NCBI RefSeq assembly: GCF_904849725.1
Contig: NC_058522.1
Span: 231,607,084 to 231,671,083 of the forward strand
DNA: 64,000 nucleotides
Reading direction: 5' to 3'
Source of the DNA: Hordeum vulgare subsp. vulgare
Taxonomy: Eukaryota > Streptophyta > Magnoliopsida > Poales > Poaceae
How positions within the stretch are numbered: position 1 is the stretch's first letter; each line of letters starts with the position of its first letter. Below are positions 1-10,710 of this stretch, one piece after another. The translations under genes were made by a program, and so were the position numbers. The notes under the pieces were generated by a model. The model was not told where the DNA came from and did no database searches. It was given only the letters and a program-made list of their open reading frames with translations.

Positions 1-830
1 TGTGGTAATTTAATTGGCATGCGCGACCTCTAGTAATTGGTCAAGTTTGTATAGTAGCACGGGCTATGGGTGTAAAAATGGAAATGATGTCCTCATGAGA
101 CCTAACAAAGTTTCTTTTGAGTTTTATGTGCTGAAGTCATGATGGATGAAAGAATAACTAGCGGTAAGAGCCTAAGCTTGGGGATGCCCAAGGCACCCCA
201 AGGTAATATTTAAGGAAGACCCAAGCGTCTAAACTTGGGGATGCCCCGGTAGCCATGTCATTTTTTGTCTCCATTCTACCGATATTTTTATTTGGAGCTA
301 TATTTTAATTCATCACATGATATGTGTTTTTCTTGAGCGTCGTGTATTATATTTTTGCTTGTTTGCCTCTTAGCTTTCCACAATTACTGGTTGTAGGATA
401 CACATATTATGAGAGCCACACATTCATTGCAATTTATTAGAATGCTCATTATGCTTCACTTATATCCTTTGACTTAAGCCAAATTTTGCTCATGTTCTTC
501 ACTTATATCTTTAGAGCATAATGTTAATTATATTTTATAAAAACCATATGAACTCTCATATTTCACTTATATCTTTTTGGGAGTTTAAACAGGAAGTGGT
601 AATTTGCACAAGTTGTATGTTTAATCTAGAAATGATAGGTATACAAGAGGGATATAATAAAATCTTTCATCTAAATCTAGTAGTGAGGTTATAATATGGA
701 CGTTTACCAATTGGTAAAAATTGATTAGTAAGAATAATGGTGTTAAGTTTTGTAACTCACTATTCATTAAATTGTCGGTCGTGGCATGAACATGAAGTCG
801 AGGGTGCGTGATGGTCAACTCCTCCCAACC
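1..830. other. Degraded retrotransposon-type non-coding sequence, unassigned
   Basis: AT-rich sequence with no credible coding frame. The motif CTTGGGGATGCC occurs twice (near 176-197 and 235-246) around an AAGGCACCCCAAGG block, and the phrase 'ttcacttatatcttt' recurs near 460, 505 and 565. Such phrases are common in untranslated parts of Triticeae LTR retrotransposons, but I see no LTR ends or TSD here and cannot name a family. Confidence 0.4.
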
Positions 831-1188
831 TCCTCCCTAGGGGCATGCGAGTAGTAGTTTGCTTCGAAGGCTAAATCAGACGAAATTTATTATTTGGACA
901 TTTTTCATATGAACTAGACGAAAATCATTACATTTTGGACAATTTTTAACCAAACCTAACCCAAATGATCGCCGTCATTTGTTCCCCATGTGTGAACATC
1001 AGCACCGAGAACTAATGCTTTGGCTCTTGCCTTTGCCTTTCTCCAGTTCCACCTCGACGCTCTCCAGATCCGCCACCGCAGCCTTAGCGGCTAATCAACG
1101 GACATTGATCAGTACGCCAAGCTTAGCTTTGGTGGGAGGGAAGGAGCGGTGGCTTCTTGGGACCTGAGCGGCAGCGGCCTACCATGCA
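831..1188. other. No feature recognised
   Basis: AT-rich until about 960, then the composition rises in GC towards the broken coding segment that follows. I see no repeat boundary, motif or convincing coding frame. Confidence 0.4.
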
Positions 1189-1790
1189 CTACTCTTCCTC
1201 GCTACCGATGGTGCCCGCGGACGTACCGAGTTCGTTGTTGTGGCGGTATGGAGGGGCCAGGGCGGAGCTGGCGATATCATCCTCCTCGTCGCTCTTGCTG
1301 AACACCTCATCCATCGCCTCGTCCATCTCCGTATACACGCCCTCTAAGTCTGACTCATGTTGGTGATACAACCAACGACTACGGCGGAGCGGTAGGACTC
1401 GAGCAAGTTCTCTTGCTTAGGCACATCCACGTCCGGCATGATGATGGTGCCGACGGCGAACAGCTCCTCCGCGTGCCGGTGCTCATTAAGGAGATTGAGG
1501 TTGTACGCCTAGTCGGCCTACGCATGCCGGAACTCGGCCTCCCGCTCTCCCCGCAGCATGTCCGTGTAGTGGCATGGGCCTCGCTTATGGGGATGCCAAC
1601 ATGCACCGACGAGAAGAGTGGCACCAGCTCGTCCTCGATAGTGTCCTCCATTGGGACGTTGTCGGCCTCCGTCTACATGTCGGCCTGCCAGCCGGCAGAA
1701 ATGTCCGCCATCTCCCTCTTCTTCTCGTTCAAGAGGTTGTCTCAAAGAACTTTGGAGTGGGAGGAGGCCATGGCGGGCATGATATGGTGA
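1189..1790 (-). pseudogene. Possible degraded acidic protein-coding segment
   Basis: Read on the minus strand, this GC-rich block gives three partial frames that follow one another and look like one decayed coding sequence. The first carries 'YTDMLRGEREAEFRHA' (around 1518-1570), the second 'MEDTIEDELVPLFSS' (around 1610-1650), and the last 'YTEMDEAMDEVFSKSDEEDD', ending in an acidic stretch and a stop near 1189. Moving between them needs at least one frameshift and passes stop codons. I do not recognise the family. It could be a fragment of a host gene or of sequence captured by a transposon. The opposite strand also has a 125-codon open frame, but it lacks protein-like composition, so I prefer the minus strand. 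The call rests only on composition and frame continuity. Confidence 0.3.
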
Positions 1791-2219
1791 GGAGAAAGGA
1801 ATCGGATGACTGCGGCTATGGCCCGACTGGAGCTTATGTAGCGGGCGAAGGGCAATGAGTCCCGCGGGTGTGGTTAATGGTGGGCGGCAGACGGACGCAC
1901 ATGTGGTGTTGGAGTAGGTTCATCGTCAAACACAAATCAATAATCTAGGGCAACGAATTGACGGGGTGTTGTTTGAACTTGGAGCAGTCACGTGCATCTG
2001 ATAGCGTGTGCGGGCGACACTGTCTTGACCGTGCACCGCTTCAAGGCCGATAACAATGAGAGGTCGTGTTGCTCTAGCTGGGCATGAATGTCACACGTAC
2101 ACTCTGGAGCAGCGGTGACGCTTTCGGGCGGGAAACATGGGCGTCCAATGAAGAGGGTTAAGTTGGGTCACGATTGCGAGAGAGAGACATGACAACGGTT
2201 TGAACCCCGCAACCTCCTC
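1791..2219. other. No feature recognised
   Basis: Mixed-composition sequence between the broken coding segment and the inverted dispersed repeat. No ends, repeats or coding frames can be supported. Confidence 0.4.
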
Positions 2220-2600
2220 ACTTGAACGTACACGCAAAGCGATACTTTGATGTGAGCTTGATGATTGTTCTATTTGAATTTTTTTCTTCTTCATCAATCT
2301 AAGATGGGTTCCATGCCGACATCCTAGGATAGCAAGGATGGACATCGTCCTTTTATCGTTTGTTTTCTTTCATAGTCGGACCGTGCTCTTCTACATGGTG
2401 ATTGAACATGTTGTTGTACTAATGTGATCTTGATGTAGTTTGGGACGAGTGTAAGTCAATTTTATATACTCATCACTTCCGCACATGTGCTTGTAACGAT
2501 ATCCATTCTTGCAAAATGACTAGATGCGTTTCTATCCCTGTCGAGGCCCTCGTACCAGAATAAGGATATGGTCGTATCTAGAACGTTACAAGTTGTGTCT
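2220..2600 (-). repeat. Dispersed repeat, inverted partner of 41068-41430
   Basis: The reverse complement of this stretch matches 41068-41430 along most of its length (I estimate roughly 75-80% by eye). Shared anchors are 'gtccatccttgctatcc', 'aaaacaaacgataaaa', 'ggtccgacta', 'tagaaacgcatct' and 'atatccttatt'. The arms lie about 38 kb apart in opposite orientation. They look like two copies of one repeat rather than the ends of one element, because unrelated elements with their own TSDs lie between them. Confidence 0.65.
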
Positions 2601-2704
2601 TCAGTTTGCACGAAGAAGCATGCATGAACCCTTTGGTGGGACGCGTTGATAGAAAAATATGTACACGTACCAACCAGTCTGGACATATGTAGGCGAATTT
2701 AGAA

Positions 2705-2709
2705 TGAGC
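2705..2709. repeat. Left target-site duplication of element A (TGAGC)
   Basis: Five bases directly before the left LTR. The five bases after the right LTR end (20269-20273) are TGAAC, a 4 of 5 match, consistent with one later point mutation. Confidence 0.65.
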
Positions 2710-4501
2710 TATTGGGGAACGTTGCATGGGAAACAAAAAAATTCCTACGCACACGAAGACCTATCATGGTGATGTCCATCTACTAGAGGAGATTAGATCT
2801 ACGTACCCTTGTAGATTTCTCAGCGGTAAGTGTTAAGAAACACGGTTGATGTAGTGGAACGTCTTCACAATCCGTCCCTCGAACCGTCCCACGAACCGTC
2901 TCGCGATCCGTCCCACGATCTGTTCCGATCTAGCGCCGAACGGACGGCACCTCCGCATTCAGCACACGTACAGCTCGACGATGATCTCAGCCTTCTTGAT
3001 CCAGCAAGCAAGATGGAGAAGTAGATGAGTTCTTCGACAGCGTGACGGAGCTCTGGTGGTGGTGACAATCTACTCCTGCACGGCTCCGCCCGAGCTCCGC
3101 AGAAATCAAATCAAGAGGTAAAACTGTGTGGAATAGCCTTGAGTTGCACGTGGCAAAAGTTGTGTCTCAAAAAGCATTAAACCACCACTATATATAGGAG
3201 GAGGGGGAGGGGCTAGCCTTGAGGCACAAGGGCCTCAAGGTGCGCAGGCCGGTAGGAGGAGCAGGACTCCTCCTCCAATTCGGTTTGGGAAGGAGGAGTC
3301 CTCCTCTTCCTTCCCACCTCCCTCTTTTGGTATTTTCTTATGTGGCGCCATAGCCCTCTTGGGCTGACTCCCCCAGCCCAATAAGTACTTGGTGCGCCAC
3401 CCTAGGGCCTTGGGCTCACTCCCGGGTGGGTGGGCCCCTCCCGGTAAACACTCGGAACCCATTCGTCACTCCCGGTACACTGCCGGAATTGCCCGAAACT
3501 TTCCGGTGACCAAATGAAACCATCCTATATATCAATCTTCGTTTCCGGACCATTCCGGAAACCGTCATTACGTCTGTGATCTCATCCAGGACTCCGAACA
3601 ACATTAGATAACCACACATATAACTCAACTATACTAAAACATCATCGAACCTTAAGTGTGCAGACCCAACGGGTTCGAGAACTATCTAGACATGACCCGA
3701 GACACTCCTCGGTCAATATCCAATAGAGGGACCTGGATGCCCATATTCGATCCTACATATTCTCCGAAGATCTTATTGGTTGAACCTCAGTGCCAAGGAT
3801 TCATATAATCCCGTATGTCATTTCCTTTGTCCTTCGGTATGTTACTTGCCCGAGATTCGATCGTCGGTATCCGCATACCTATTTCAATCTTGTTACCGGC
3901 AAGTCTCTTTACTCGTTCCATAATACAAGATCCCATGACTTACACTTAGTCATGTTGCTTGCAAGGCTTGTGTGTGATGTTGTATTATCGAGTGGGCCTG
4001 AGATACCTCTCCGTCACACGGAGTGACAAATCCCAGTCTCTAACTCAACGGACACCTTCGGAGATACTTGTAGAGTACCTTTATAGTCACCCAGTTATGT
4101 TGCGATGTTTGATACACACAAGGTATTCCTCCGGTGCCAATGAGTTACATGATCTCATGGTCATAGGAATAAATACTTGACACGCAGAAAACAATAGCAA
4201 TAAAATGACACGACCAATATGCTACGTTCATAGTTTGGGTCTAGTCCATCACATGATTCTCCTAATGATGTGATCCAGTTATCAAGTGACAACACTTGCA
4301 CATAGCCAGAAAACCTTGACTATCCTTGATCAACTCGCTAGCCAACTAGAGGCTTGCTAGGGACATTGTTTTGTCTATGTATCGACACATGTATCTATGT
4401 TTTCGTTCAATATAATTATAGCATGGATAATAAACGATTATCTTGTAACAGGAAATATAATAATAAGTATTTATCATTGCCTCTAGGGCATATTTCCAAC
4501 A
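2710..4501 (-). repeat. Element A 3' LTR
   Basis: 1,792 bp LTR, element orientation right to left. It ends at 4501, immediately next to the polypurine tract, and carries a TATATATA box on the minus strand at 3189-3196. A 12-bp tandem array at about 2872-2931 has five units here against six in A's other LTR. Relative to the right LTR it also lacks about 27 bp of a pyrimidine-rich run (compare the region near 3325 with 10408-10440). Confidence 0.9.
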
Positions 4502-4513
4502 GTCTCCCACTTG
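4502..4513 (-). other. Element A polypurine tract
   Basis: On the minus strand this reads AAGTGGGAGACT directly upstream of the 3' LTR. That is the expected place for the plus-strand DNA primer. Elements B and C carry near-identical tracts (17509-17520 and 54597-54608). Confidence 0.8.
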
Positions 4514-6205
4514 CACTAGAGTCAATAATCTAGTCCTCACATCGCCATGTGATTTAACTGTAATAAATCTAACACCCATACAGTTCTGGTGTTGATCATG
4601 TTTTGCCCGTGGAAGAGGTTTAGTAAGTGGGTCTGCTACATTCAGATCCGTGTGCACTTTGCAAATATTTATGTCCTCTCATTCGACGTAGTCGCGGATG
4701 AGGTTGAAGCATCATTTGACGTGTCTGGTCTTCTTGTGAAACCTTGGTTCCTTTGCTAAGGCAATGACACCAGTGTTGTCACACAAGAGAGTTATTTGAT
4801 TTAGTGCGCTCGGCACAACTCCAAGATCCGTCATGAACTCCTTCATCCAGACACCCTCCTTTGTTACCTCTGAGGCAGCCATGTACTCCGCTTCACATGT
4901 AGAATCTGCTACGATGCTTTGCTTGGAACTGCACCAGCTTACCGCACCCCCATTAAGCATAAATATGTATCCGGTTTGCGACTTAGAGTCATACGGATCG
5001 GTGTCAAATCTTGCATCGTCGTATCCCTTTACGGCGAGCTCTTCGTCACCTCCATAAACGAGAAACATTTCCTTAGTCCTTTTCAGGTACTTCAGAATAT
5101 TCTTGACCGCCGTCCGGTGATCCACTCCTGGATTACTCTAAAACCTGCCTGCCATACTTATGGCCAAGCTGACGTCTGGTCTAGTGCATGGTATTGCATA
5201 CATGATAGAACCTATGGCTGAAGCATAGGGGACAGAACTCATTTGTTCTCTATCTTCCGCAGTTGCTCGGCACTAAGTCTTCCTCAATTTCATACCTTGT
5301 AACACTGGCAAGAACCCTTTCTTGGACTGTTCCATTTTGAACTTCTTCAAAACTTTATCGAGGTATGTGCTTTGTGAAAGTCCTATCAGGCGTCTGGATC
5401 TATCCCTATAGATCTTAATGCCTAGAATGTCAGCAGCTTCTCATAGGTCCTTCATAGAGAAACTTTTATTCAAGTAATCCTTTAGGCTCTCCAAAAACTC
5501 CACGTTGTTTCCAATCAGCAATATGTCATCGACATATAATATTAGAAACGCCACAGAGCTCCCACTCACTTTCTTGTAAATACAAGATTCTCCAACCCCT
5601 TTTATAAACCCAAATGCTTTAATCACCTCATCAAAGCGCTTATTCCAACTCCGAGATGCTTGCACCAGTCCATAAATGGATCGCTGGAGCTTGCATAATT
5701 TGTTAGCATTCTTTGGATCGACAAAACCTTCGGGTTGCATCATATACAACTCTTCCTTAAGAAAACCGTTAAGGAACGCCGTTTTGACATCCATCTGCGA
5801 GATTTCATAATCGAAAAATGCAGCTGGCTAACATGATTCAGACAGACTTAAGCATCGCTACCGGTGAGAATGTCTCATCGTAGTCAACTCCTTGAACTTA
5901 TGAAAAACCCTTTGCCACAAGTCGAGCTTTATAAACAGTCACATTACCGTATGCGTCCGTCTTCTTCTTAAAGATCCATTTGTTCTGAATAGCCTTGCGG
6001 CCTTGAGGTAGTACTTTTAAAGTCCACACTTTGTTTTCGTACATAGATCCTATCTCGAACTTCATGGCCTCCAGCCATTTGTTGGAATCCGGGCCCACCA
6101 TTACTTCTTCATAATTCACAGGTTCATTGTTGTCTAACAACATGATTGATAAGACAAGATTACCGTACCACTCAGGAGTAGTACGTGATCTTGTCGACAT
6201 GCAGG
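4514..6205 (-). pseudogene. Element A pol: reverse transcriptase and RNase H (broken)
   Basis: Reverse transcriptase copies the element RNA into DNA, and RNase H removes the RNA strand. Reading right to left, the RT start (WLEAMKFEIGSMYENKVW) lies at about 5990-6100. An in-frame TAA follows near 5904, shortly after VYKARLVAKG. The RT palm, with the catalytic YVDD encoded at 5525-5536, is open from 5794 to 5441. RNase H with the typical SKQSIVADSTCEAEYMA stretch lies at 4712-5125, and the C-terminal DPLTKPLPRAKHD block is near 4600-4660. The segments between are interrupted by stops. Sequence type and neighbour order make the assignment secure; the enzyme cannot be made as one product. Confidence 0.88.
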
Positions 6206-7790
6206 TCCGATAGGAACTTGATCCGAAGTTTCATGATCGTCATCATTAACTTCCTCCTCAACCGGCGTCGCAACGACAAGAGTTTCCCCTTGCCCTGCGC
6301 CACCATCTAGAGGTGTTAGAGGTTTGACAACCTCATCAAGTTCTATCTTCCTCCCACTCAATTCTTTCGAGAGAAACTCCTTCTCAAGAAAAGCTCCGTT
6401 TTTAGCAACAAACACTTTGCCCTCGGATTTGAGATAGAAGGTGTACCCAACTCTCTCCTTTGGGTAACCTATGAAGACGCACTTTTCCGCTTTGGGTTCT
6501 AGCTTTTCAGGCTGAAGCTTTTTGACATAAGCATCACATCCCCAAACTCTAAGAAACGACAATTTCGGTCTTTTGCCATACCACAGTTCGTATGGTGTCG
6601 TCTCCGCAGATTTTGATGGTTCCCTATTTAAAGTGAATGCAGCTGTCTCTAATGCATAACCCCAAAACAATAACGGCAAATCGGTAAGAGACATCGTAGA
6701 TCGCACCATTTCCATCAAAGTACGATTACGACGTTCGGACACACCATTACACTACGGTGTTCTAGGCGGTGTCAACTGTGAAACAATTCCACATTGTCTT
6801 AAGTGAGCACCAAACTCGGAACTCAGATATTCACCCCCCCCCCCCCGATCAGACCGTAGGAACTTGATATTCTTGTTACGATGATTTTCAACTTCACTCT
6901 GAAATTGCTTGAACTTCTCAAACGTTTCAGACTTGTGCTTCATCAAGTAGATATATCCATACCTACTCAAATCATCAGTGAAGGTGAGAAAATAACGATA
7001 TCCGCCGCGTAGCTCCACACTCATCGGACCGCACACATCGGTATGTATGATTTCCAACAAGTCACTTTCACGCTCCATTGTTCCGGAGAACGGAGTCTTA
7101 GTCATCTTGCCCATGAGGCATGGTTCGCACGTGTCAGGTGACTCCAAAAGTCCATCGGAATGGAGTTTCTTCATGCGCTTTACACCAATATGACCTAAGC
7201 GACAGCGCCACAAAAACATGGCACTATCATTGTTAACTCTAACTCTTTTGGTCTCAATGTTATGTATATGTGTATCATCGCCATTAAGATTCAATATGAA
7301 CAATCCTCTCACATTGGGTGCATGACCATAAAATATGTTACTCATATAAATAGAACTACCATTATTCTCTGACTTAAATGAGTAACCGTCTCGCAATAAA
7401 CAAGATCCAGATATAATGTTCATGCTTAACGCAGGAACTAAATAACAGTTATTTAAGTTCATAACTAATCCTGATGGTAACTGAAGTGAAACTGTGTCGA
7501 CGGCGATTGCATCAACCTTGGAACCATTTCCCACGCGCATCGTCACTTCATCTTTCGCCAGCCTTCGTTTATTCCGCAGTTCCTGTTTCGAGTTGCAAAT
7601 ATGAGCAATAGATCCGGTATCGAATACCCAGGCACTACTATGAGAGTTGGTTAAGTACACATCAATAACATGTATATCGAATATACCTGATTTTTCCTTG
7701 GCCGCCTTCTTATCAGCCAAATACTTGGGACAGTTGCGCTTCCAATGACCCAGTCCCTTGCAATAATAACACTCTGTTTCAGGCTTAGGC
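6206..7790 (-). pseudogene. Element A pol: gag zinc knuckle tail, protease and integrase (broken)
   Basis: On the minus strand this frame opens with an intact CX2CX4HX4C zinc knuckle (7730-7771), which properly belongs to gag. It continues into the aspartic protease active site (VFDTGS near 7610-7630), the integrase zinc-binding segment (LGHIGVKRMKKLH, about 7150-7210), and the integrase core (HTDVCGP near 7030, DDLSRYGY near 6960, SDRGG near 6845, ERRNRT near 6720). One TAG codon at about 6749 splits the core between the second Asp and the Glu. A run of about 13 G near 6836-6848 adds two glycines after SDRGG. A frameshift near 6205 separates integrase from RT. Confidence 0.88.
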
Positions 7791-8523
7791 CCAGCCTTGG
7801 GTTTCTTCGTCGGATTGGCAACAGGTTTGCCACTCTTCTTGGAGTTACCCTTCTTGCCTTTGTCGTTTTCTTGAAACTAGTGGTCTTATTGACCATCAAC
7901 ACTTGATGCTCTTTCCGGAGTTTTGACCCTGTGACTTTGAGCATCGCGAATAACTCGCCGGGTGACTTGTTCATCCCTTGCATGTTATAATTCAGAACAA
8001 AGCTCTTGTAGCTTGGTGGCAGTGATTGCAGAATTCTGTCAGTGATAGCTTCTTGCGGGAGTTCAATCCCCAGTTGAGCTAGACGGCTTGAGTACCCAGA
8101 CATTTTGAGCACATGTTCACTTACACACGAATTCTCCTCCATCTTGCAAGCATAGAATTTATCGGAGGTCCCATACCTCTCGATCCGGGCGTTCTTCTGA
8201 AAGATAAACTTCAACTCCTGGAACATCTCATATGCTCCATGACGCTCAAAGCGACGTTGAAGTCCCGGCTCTAAGCCATACAAGACTGTACATTGAACTA
8301 CTGAGTAGTCGTCCTTACGTGTTAACCAGGCGTTCTTAACATCTTGGTCAACCGTAGCGGGTGGTTCATCTCCTAGCGCAGCATTAAGGACATAATCCTT
8401 CTTCCCAGCTTGCAGGAGCAACTTAAGATTACGTGCCCAGTCTACAAAGTTGGTTCCATCATCTTTCAACTTAGCTTTCTCTAGGAACGTATCAAAATTC
8501 AGGGTGACTGTCGCGTGAGCCAT
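7731..8523 (-). pseudogene. Element A gag (capsid protein), frameshifted
   Basis: Gag forms the virus-like particle that packages element RNA. I choose the Met at 8523 (MAHATVTLNFDTFLEK) over one eight codons upstream because element C's gag starts at the matching position (MANANVPFNFNAFLEK). The capsid-like part (WARNLKLLLQ, ACKMEENSCVSEHVLKMSG, LPPSYKSFVLNYNMQGM) is open to about 7885. A frameshift there puts the zinc knuckle at 7730-7771 into another frame, so the open frame after the shift (to 7651) is not real gag. The normal plan in this group is one gag-pol frame. Confidence 0.85.
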
Positions 8524-9790
8524 TGGTCTACAACACAAATTTTGCAAAGTGGACTTAGACTATGTTTAAGATAATTAGAGTTTAACTAATCAAATTACTG
8601 ATAAAGTCTCACTCAAAAAGTACATCTCTCTAGTCATTTGAGTGGTACATGATCCAAATTCACTAACTCAAGTCCGATCATCACGTGAGTTGAGAATAGT
8701 TTCAGTGGTAAGCTTATCTATGCTAATCATATCAACTATACGATTCATGCTCGACCTTTCAGTCTCATGTGTTCCGAGGCCATGTCTGCACATGCTAGGC
8801 TTGTCAAGTTTAACCCGAGTGTTCCACGGGTGCAACTGTTTTGCACCCGTTGTATGTGAACATTGAGTCTATCACACCCGATCATCATGTGGTGTCTTGA
8901 AATGACGAACTGTCGCAACGGTGCACAGTGGGGGAGAACACAATTTAATCTTGAAATTTTAGTGAGAGATCACCTTATAATGCTACCATCATTCTAAGCA
9001 AAATAAGGTGCATAAAAGGATTAACATCACATGCAATTCATAAGTGACATGATATGGCCATCATCTTGTGCTTCTTGATCTCCATCACTCAAGCATCGGC
9101 ACGATCTTCTTGTCACCGGCACGACACCATGATCTCCGTCATCATGATCTCCATCAACGTGTCGCCATTGAGGTTGTCGTGCTATCTATGCTATTACTAC
9201 TAAAGCTACGACCTAGAAATATAGTAAACGCATCTGCAAACACAAACGTTAACTTAAAGACAACCCTATGGCTTCTGTCGATTGCCGTAGCATCGACGTG
9301 CAAGTCGATATTAACTATTATAACATGATCATCTCATACATCCAATATATCACATCACATCATTGGCCATATCATATCACAAGCATACCCTGCAAAAACA
9401 AGTTAAACGTCCTCTAATTTGTTGTTGCATGTTTTACATGGCTGCTATGGGTATCTAGTATGATCGCATCTTACTTACGCAAAAACCACAACGGAGATGT
9501 GCAAATTGCTATTTAACCTCTCCAAGGACCGCCTCGGTCAAAACCAATTCAATTAAAGTAGAAGAAACAGGCACCCGCCAGTCATCTTTATGCAACGAGG
9601 TTGCATGTCAATCGATGAAACCAGTCTCTCGTAAGCGTACGAGTTATGTCGGTCCGGACCGCTTCAATCCAACAATACCGCTGAATCGAGAAAAGTCTAA
9701 GGAGGGCAGCAAATCGAACATCACCGTCCACAAAACCTGTTGTGTTCTACTCGAGATAACATCTACGCATGAACCTAACTCTGATACCAC
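8524..9790 (-). other. Element A untranslated leader
   Basis: About 1.27 kb between the 5' LTR and gag, with no convincing coding frame. It is homologous to the leaders of B (12543 to about 13,800, inverted relative to A) and C (47808-49058). For example, the block near 8650-8880 matches 13450-13680 in reverse. A long structured leader before gag is usual in this Copia group and normally carries packaging signals. Confidence 0.75.
9775..9789 (-). other. Element A primer-binding site
   Basis: On the minus strand this reads TGGTATCAGAGTTAG, one base inside the 5' LTR end. TGGTATCAGAG is complementary to the 3' end of plant initiator methionine tRNA, the usual primer for Copia reverse transcription. 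Confidence 0.85.
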
Positions 9791-10281
9791 TATCGGGGAA
9801 TGTTGCATGGGAAACAAAAAAAATCCTACGCACACGAAGACCTATCATGGTGATGTCCATCTACGAGAGCAGATTAGATCTACGTACCCTTGTAGATCGC
9901 TCAGTGGGAAGTGTTAAGAAACGCGGTTGATGTAGTGGAATGTCTTCACGATCCGTCCCCCGAACCGTCCCACGATCCGTCCCACGAACCGTCTCGTGAT
10001 CCATCCCACGATCCGTTCCGATCTAGCGTCGAACGGACGGCACCTCCGCGTTCAGCACACGTACAACTCGACGATGATCTCGGCCTTCTTGATCCAGCAA
10101 GCAAGACGGAGAAGTAGATGAGTTCTCCGGCAGCGTGACGGTGCTCCACTGGTGGTGATGATCTACTCGTGCAGGGCTCCGCCCGAGCTCCGCAGAAATC
10201 AGATCAAGTGGTAAAACTGTGTGGAATAGCCTTGAGTTGCGCGTGGCAAAAGTTGTGTCTCAAAAAGCCCTAAACCACCAC

Positions 10282-10289
10282 TATATATA
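10282..10289 (-). promoter_or_regulatory. Element A 5' LTR TATA box
   Basis: TATATATA on the minus strand, followed downstream in element orientation by a GC-rich transcribed leader. Equivalent boxes are at 3189-3196 (A 3' LTR), 12047-12054 and 18857-18864 (B), and as TATATATT at 47360-47367 (C). Because B has split this LTR between the distal U3 and the TATA region, A's promoter has lost its original upstream sequence. Confidence 0.6.
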
Positions 10290-10705
10290 GGAGGAGGGGG
10301 AGGGCTAGCCTTGAGGCACAAGGGCCTCAAGGTGCGCCGGCCGCCAGGAGGAGGAGGACTCCTCCAATTCGGTTTGGAAAGGGGGAGTCCTCCTCTTCCT
10401 TCCCACCTCCCGCTTTCCCTTTTTTCTTCTTTTCTTTTGGTATTTTCTTATGTGGCGCCATAGCCCTCTTGGGCTAACTCCACCAGCCCAACAAGGACTT
10501 GGTGCGCCACCCTAGGCCCTTGGGCTCACTCCCGGGTGGGTGGGCCCCTCCCGGTAAACACCCGGAACCCATTCGTCACTCCCGGTACACTACCGGAAAT
10601 TGCCCAAAACTTTCCGGTGACCAAATGAAACCATCCTATATATCAATCTTCGTTTCTGGACCATTCCGGAAACCCTCGTGACATCTGTGATCTCATCCGG
10701 GACTC

Positions 10706-10710
10706 CGAAC
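10706..10710. repeat. Left target-site duplication of element B (CGAAC)
   Basis: Perfect 5-bp match to 19351-19355. Removing B and one copy restores a continuous A LTR that aligns with 3593-3605 in the left LTR. This proves B inserted into A. Confidence 0.95.

Larger units (their letters stand above)
9791..10710 (-). repeat. Element A 5' LTR, first part (3' half of the LTR)
   Basis: The 920-bp part of A's 5' LTR next to the leader. It includes a TATATATA box at 10282-10289 and six units of the 12-bp array at about 9952-10023. It breaks off at CGAAC (10706-10710), where B begins, and resumes at 19356 after the copied CGAAC. Confidence 0.9.
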
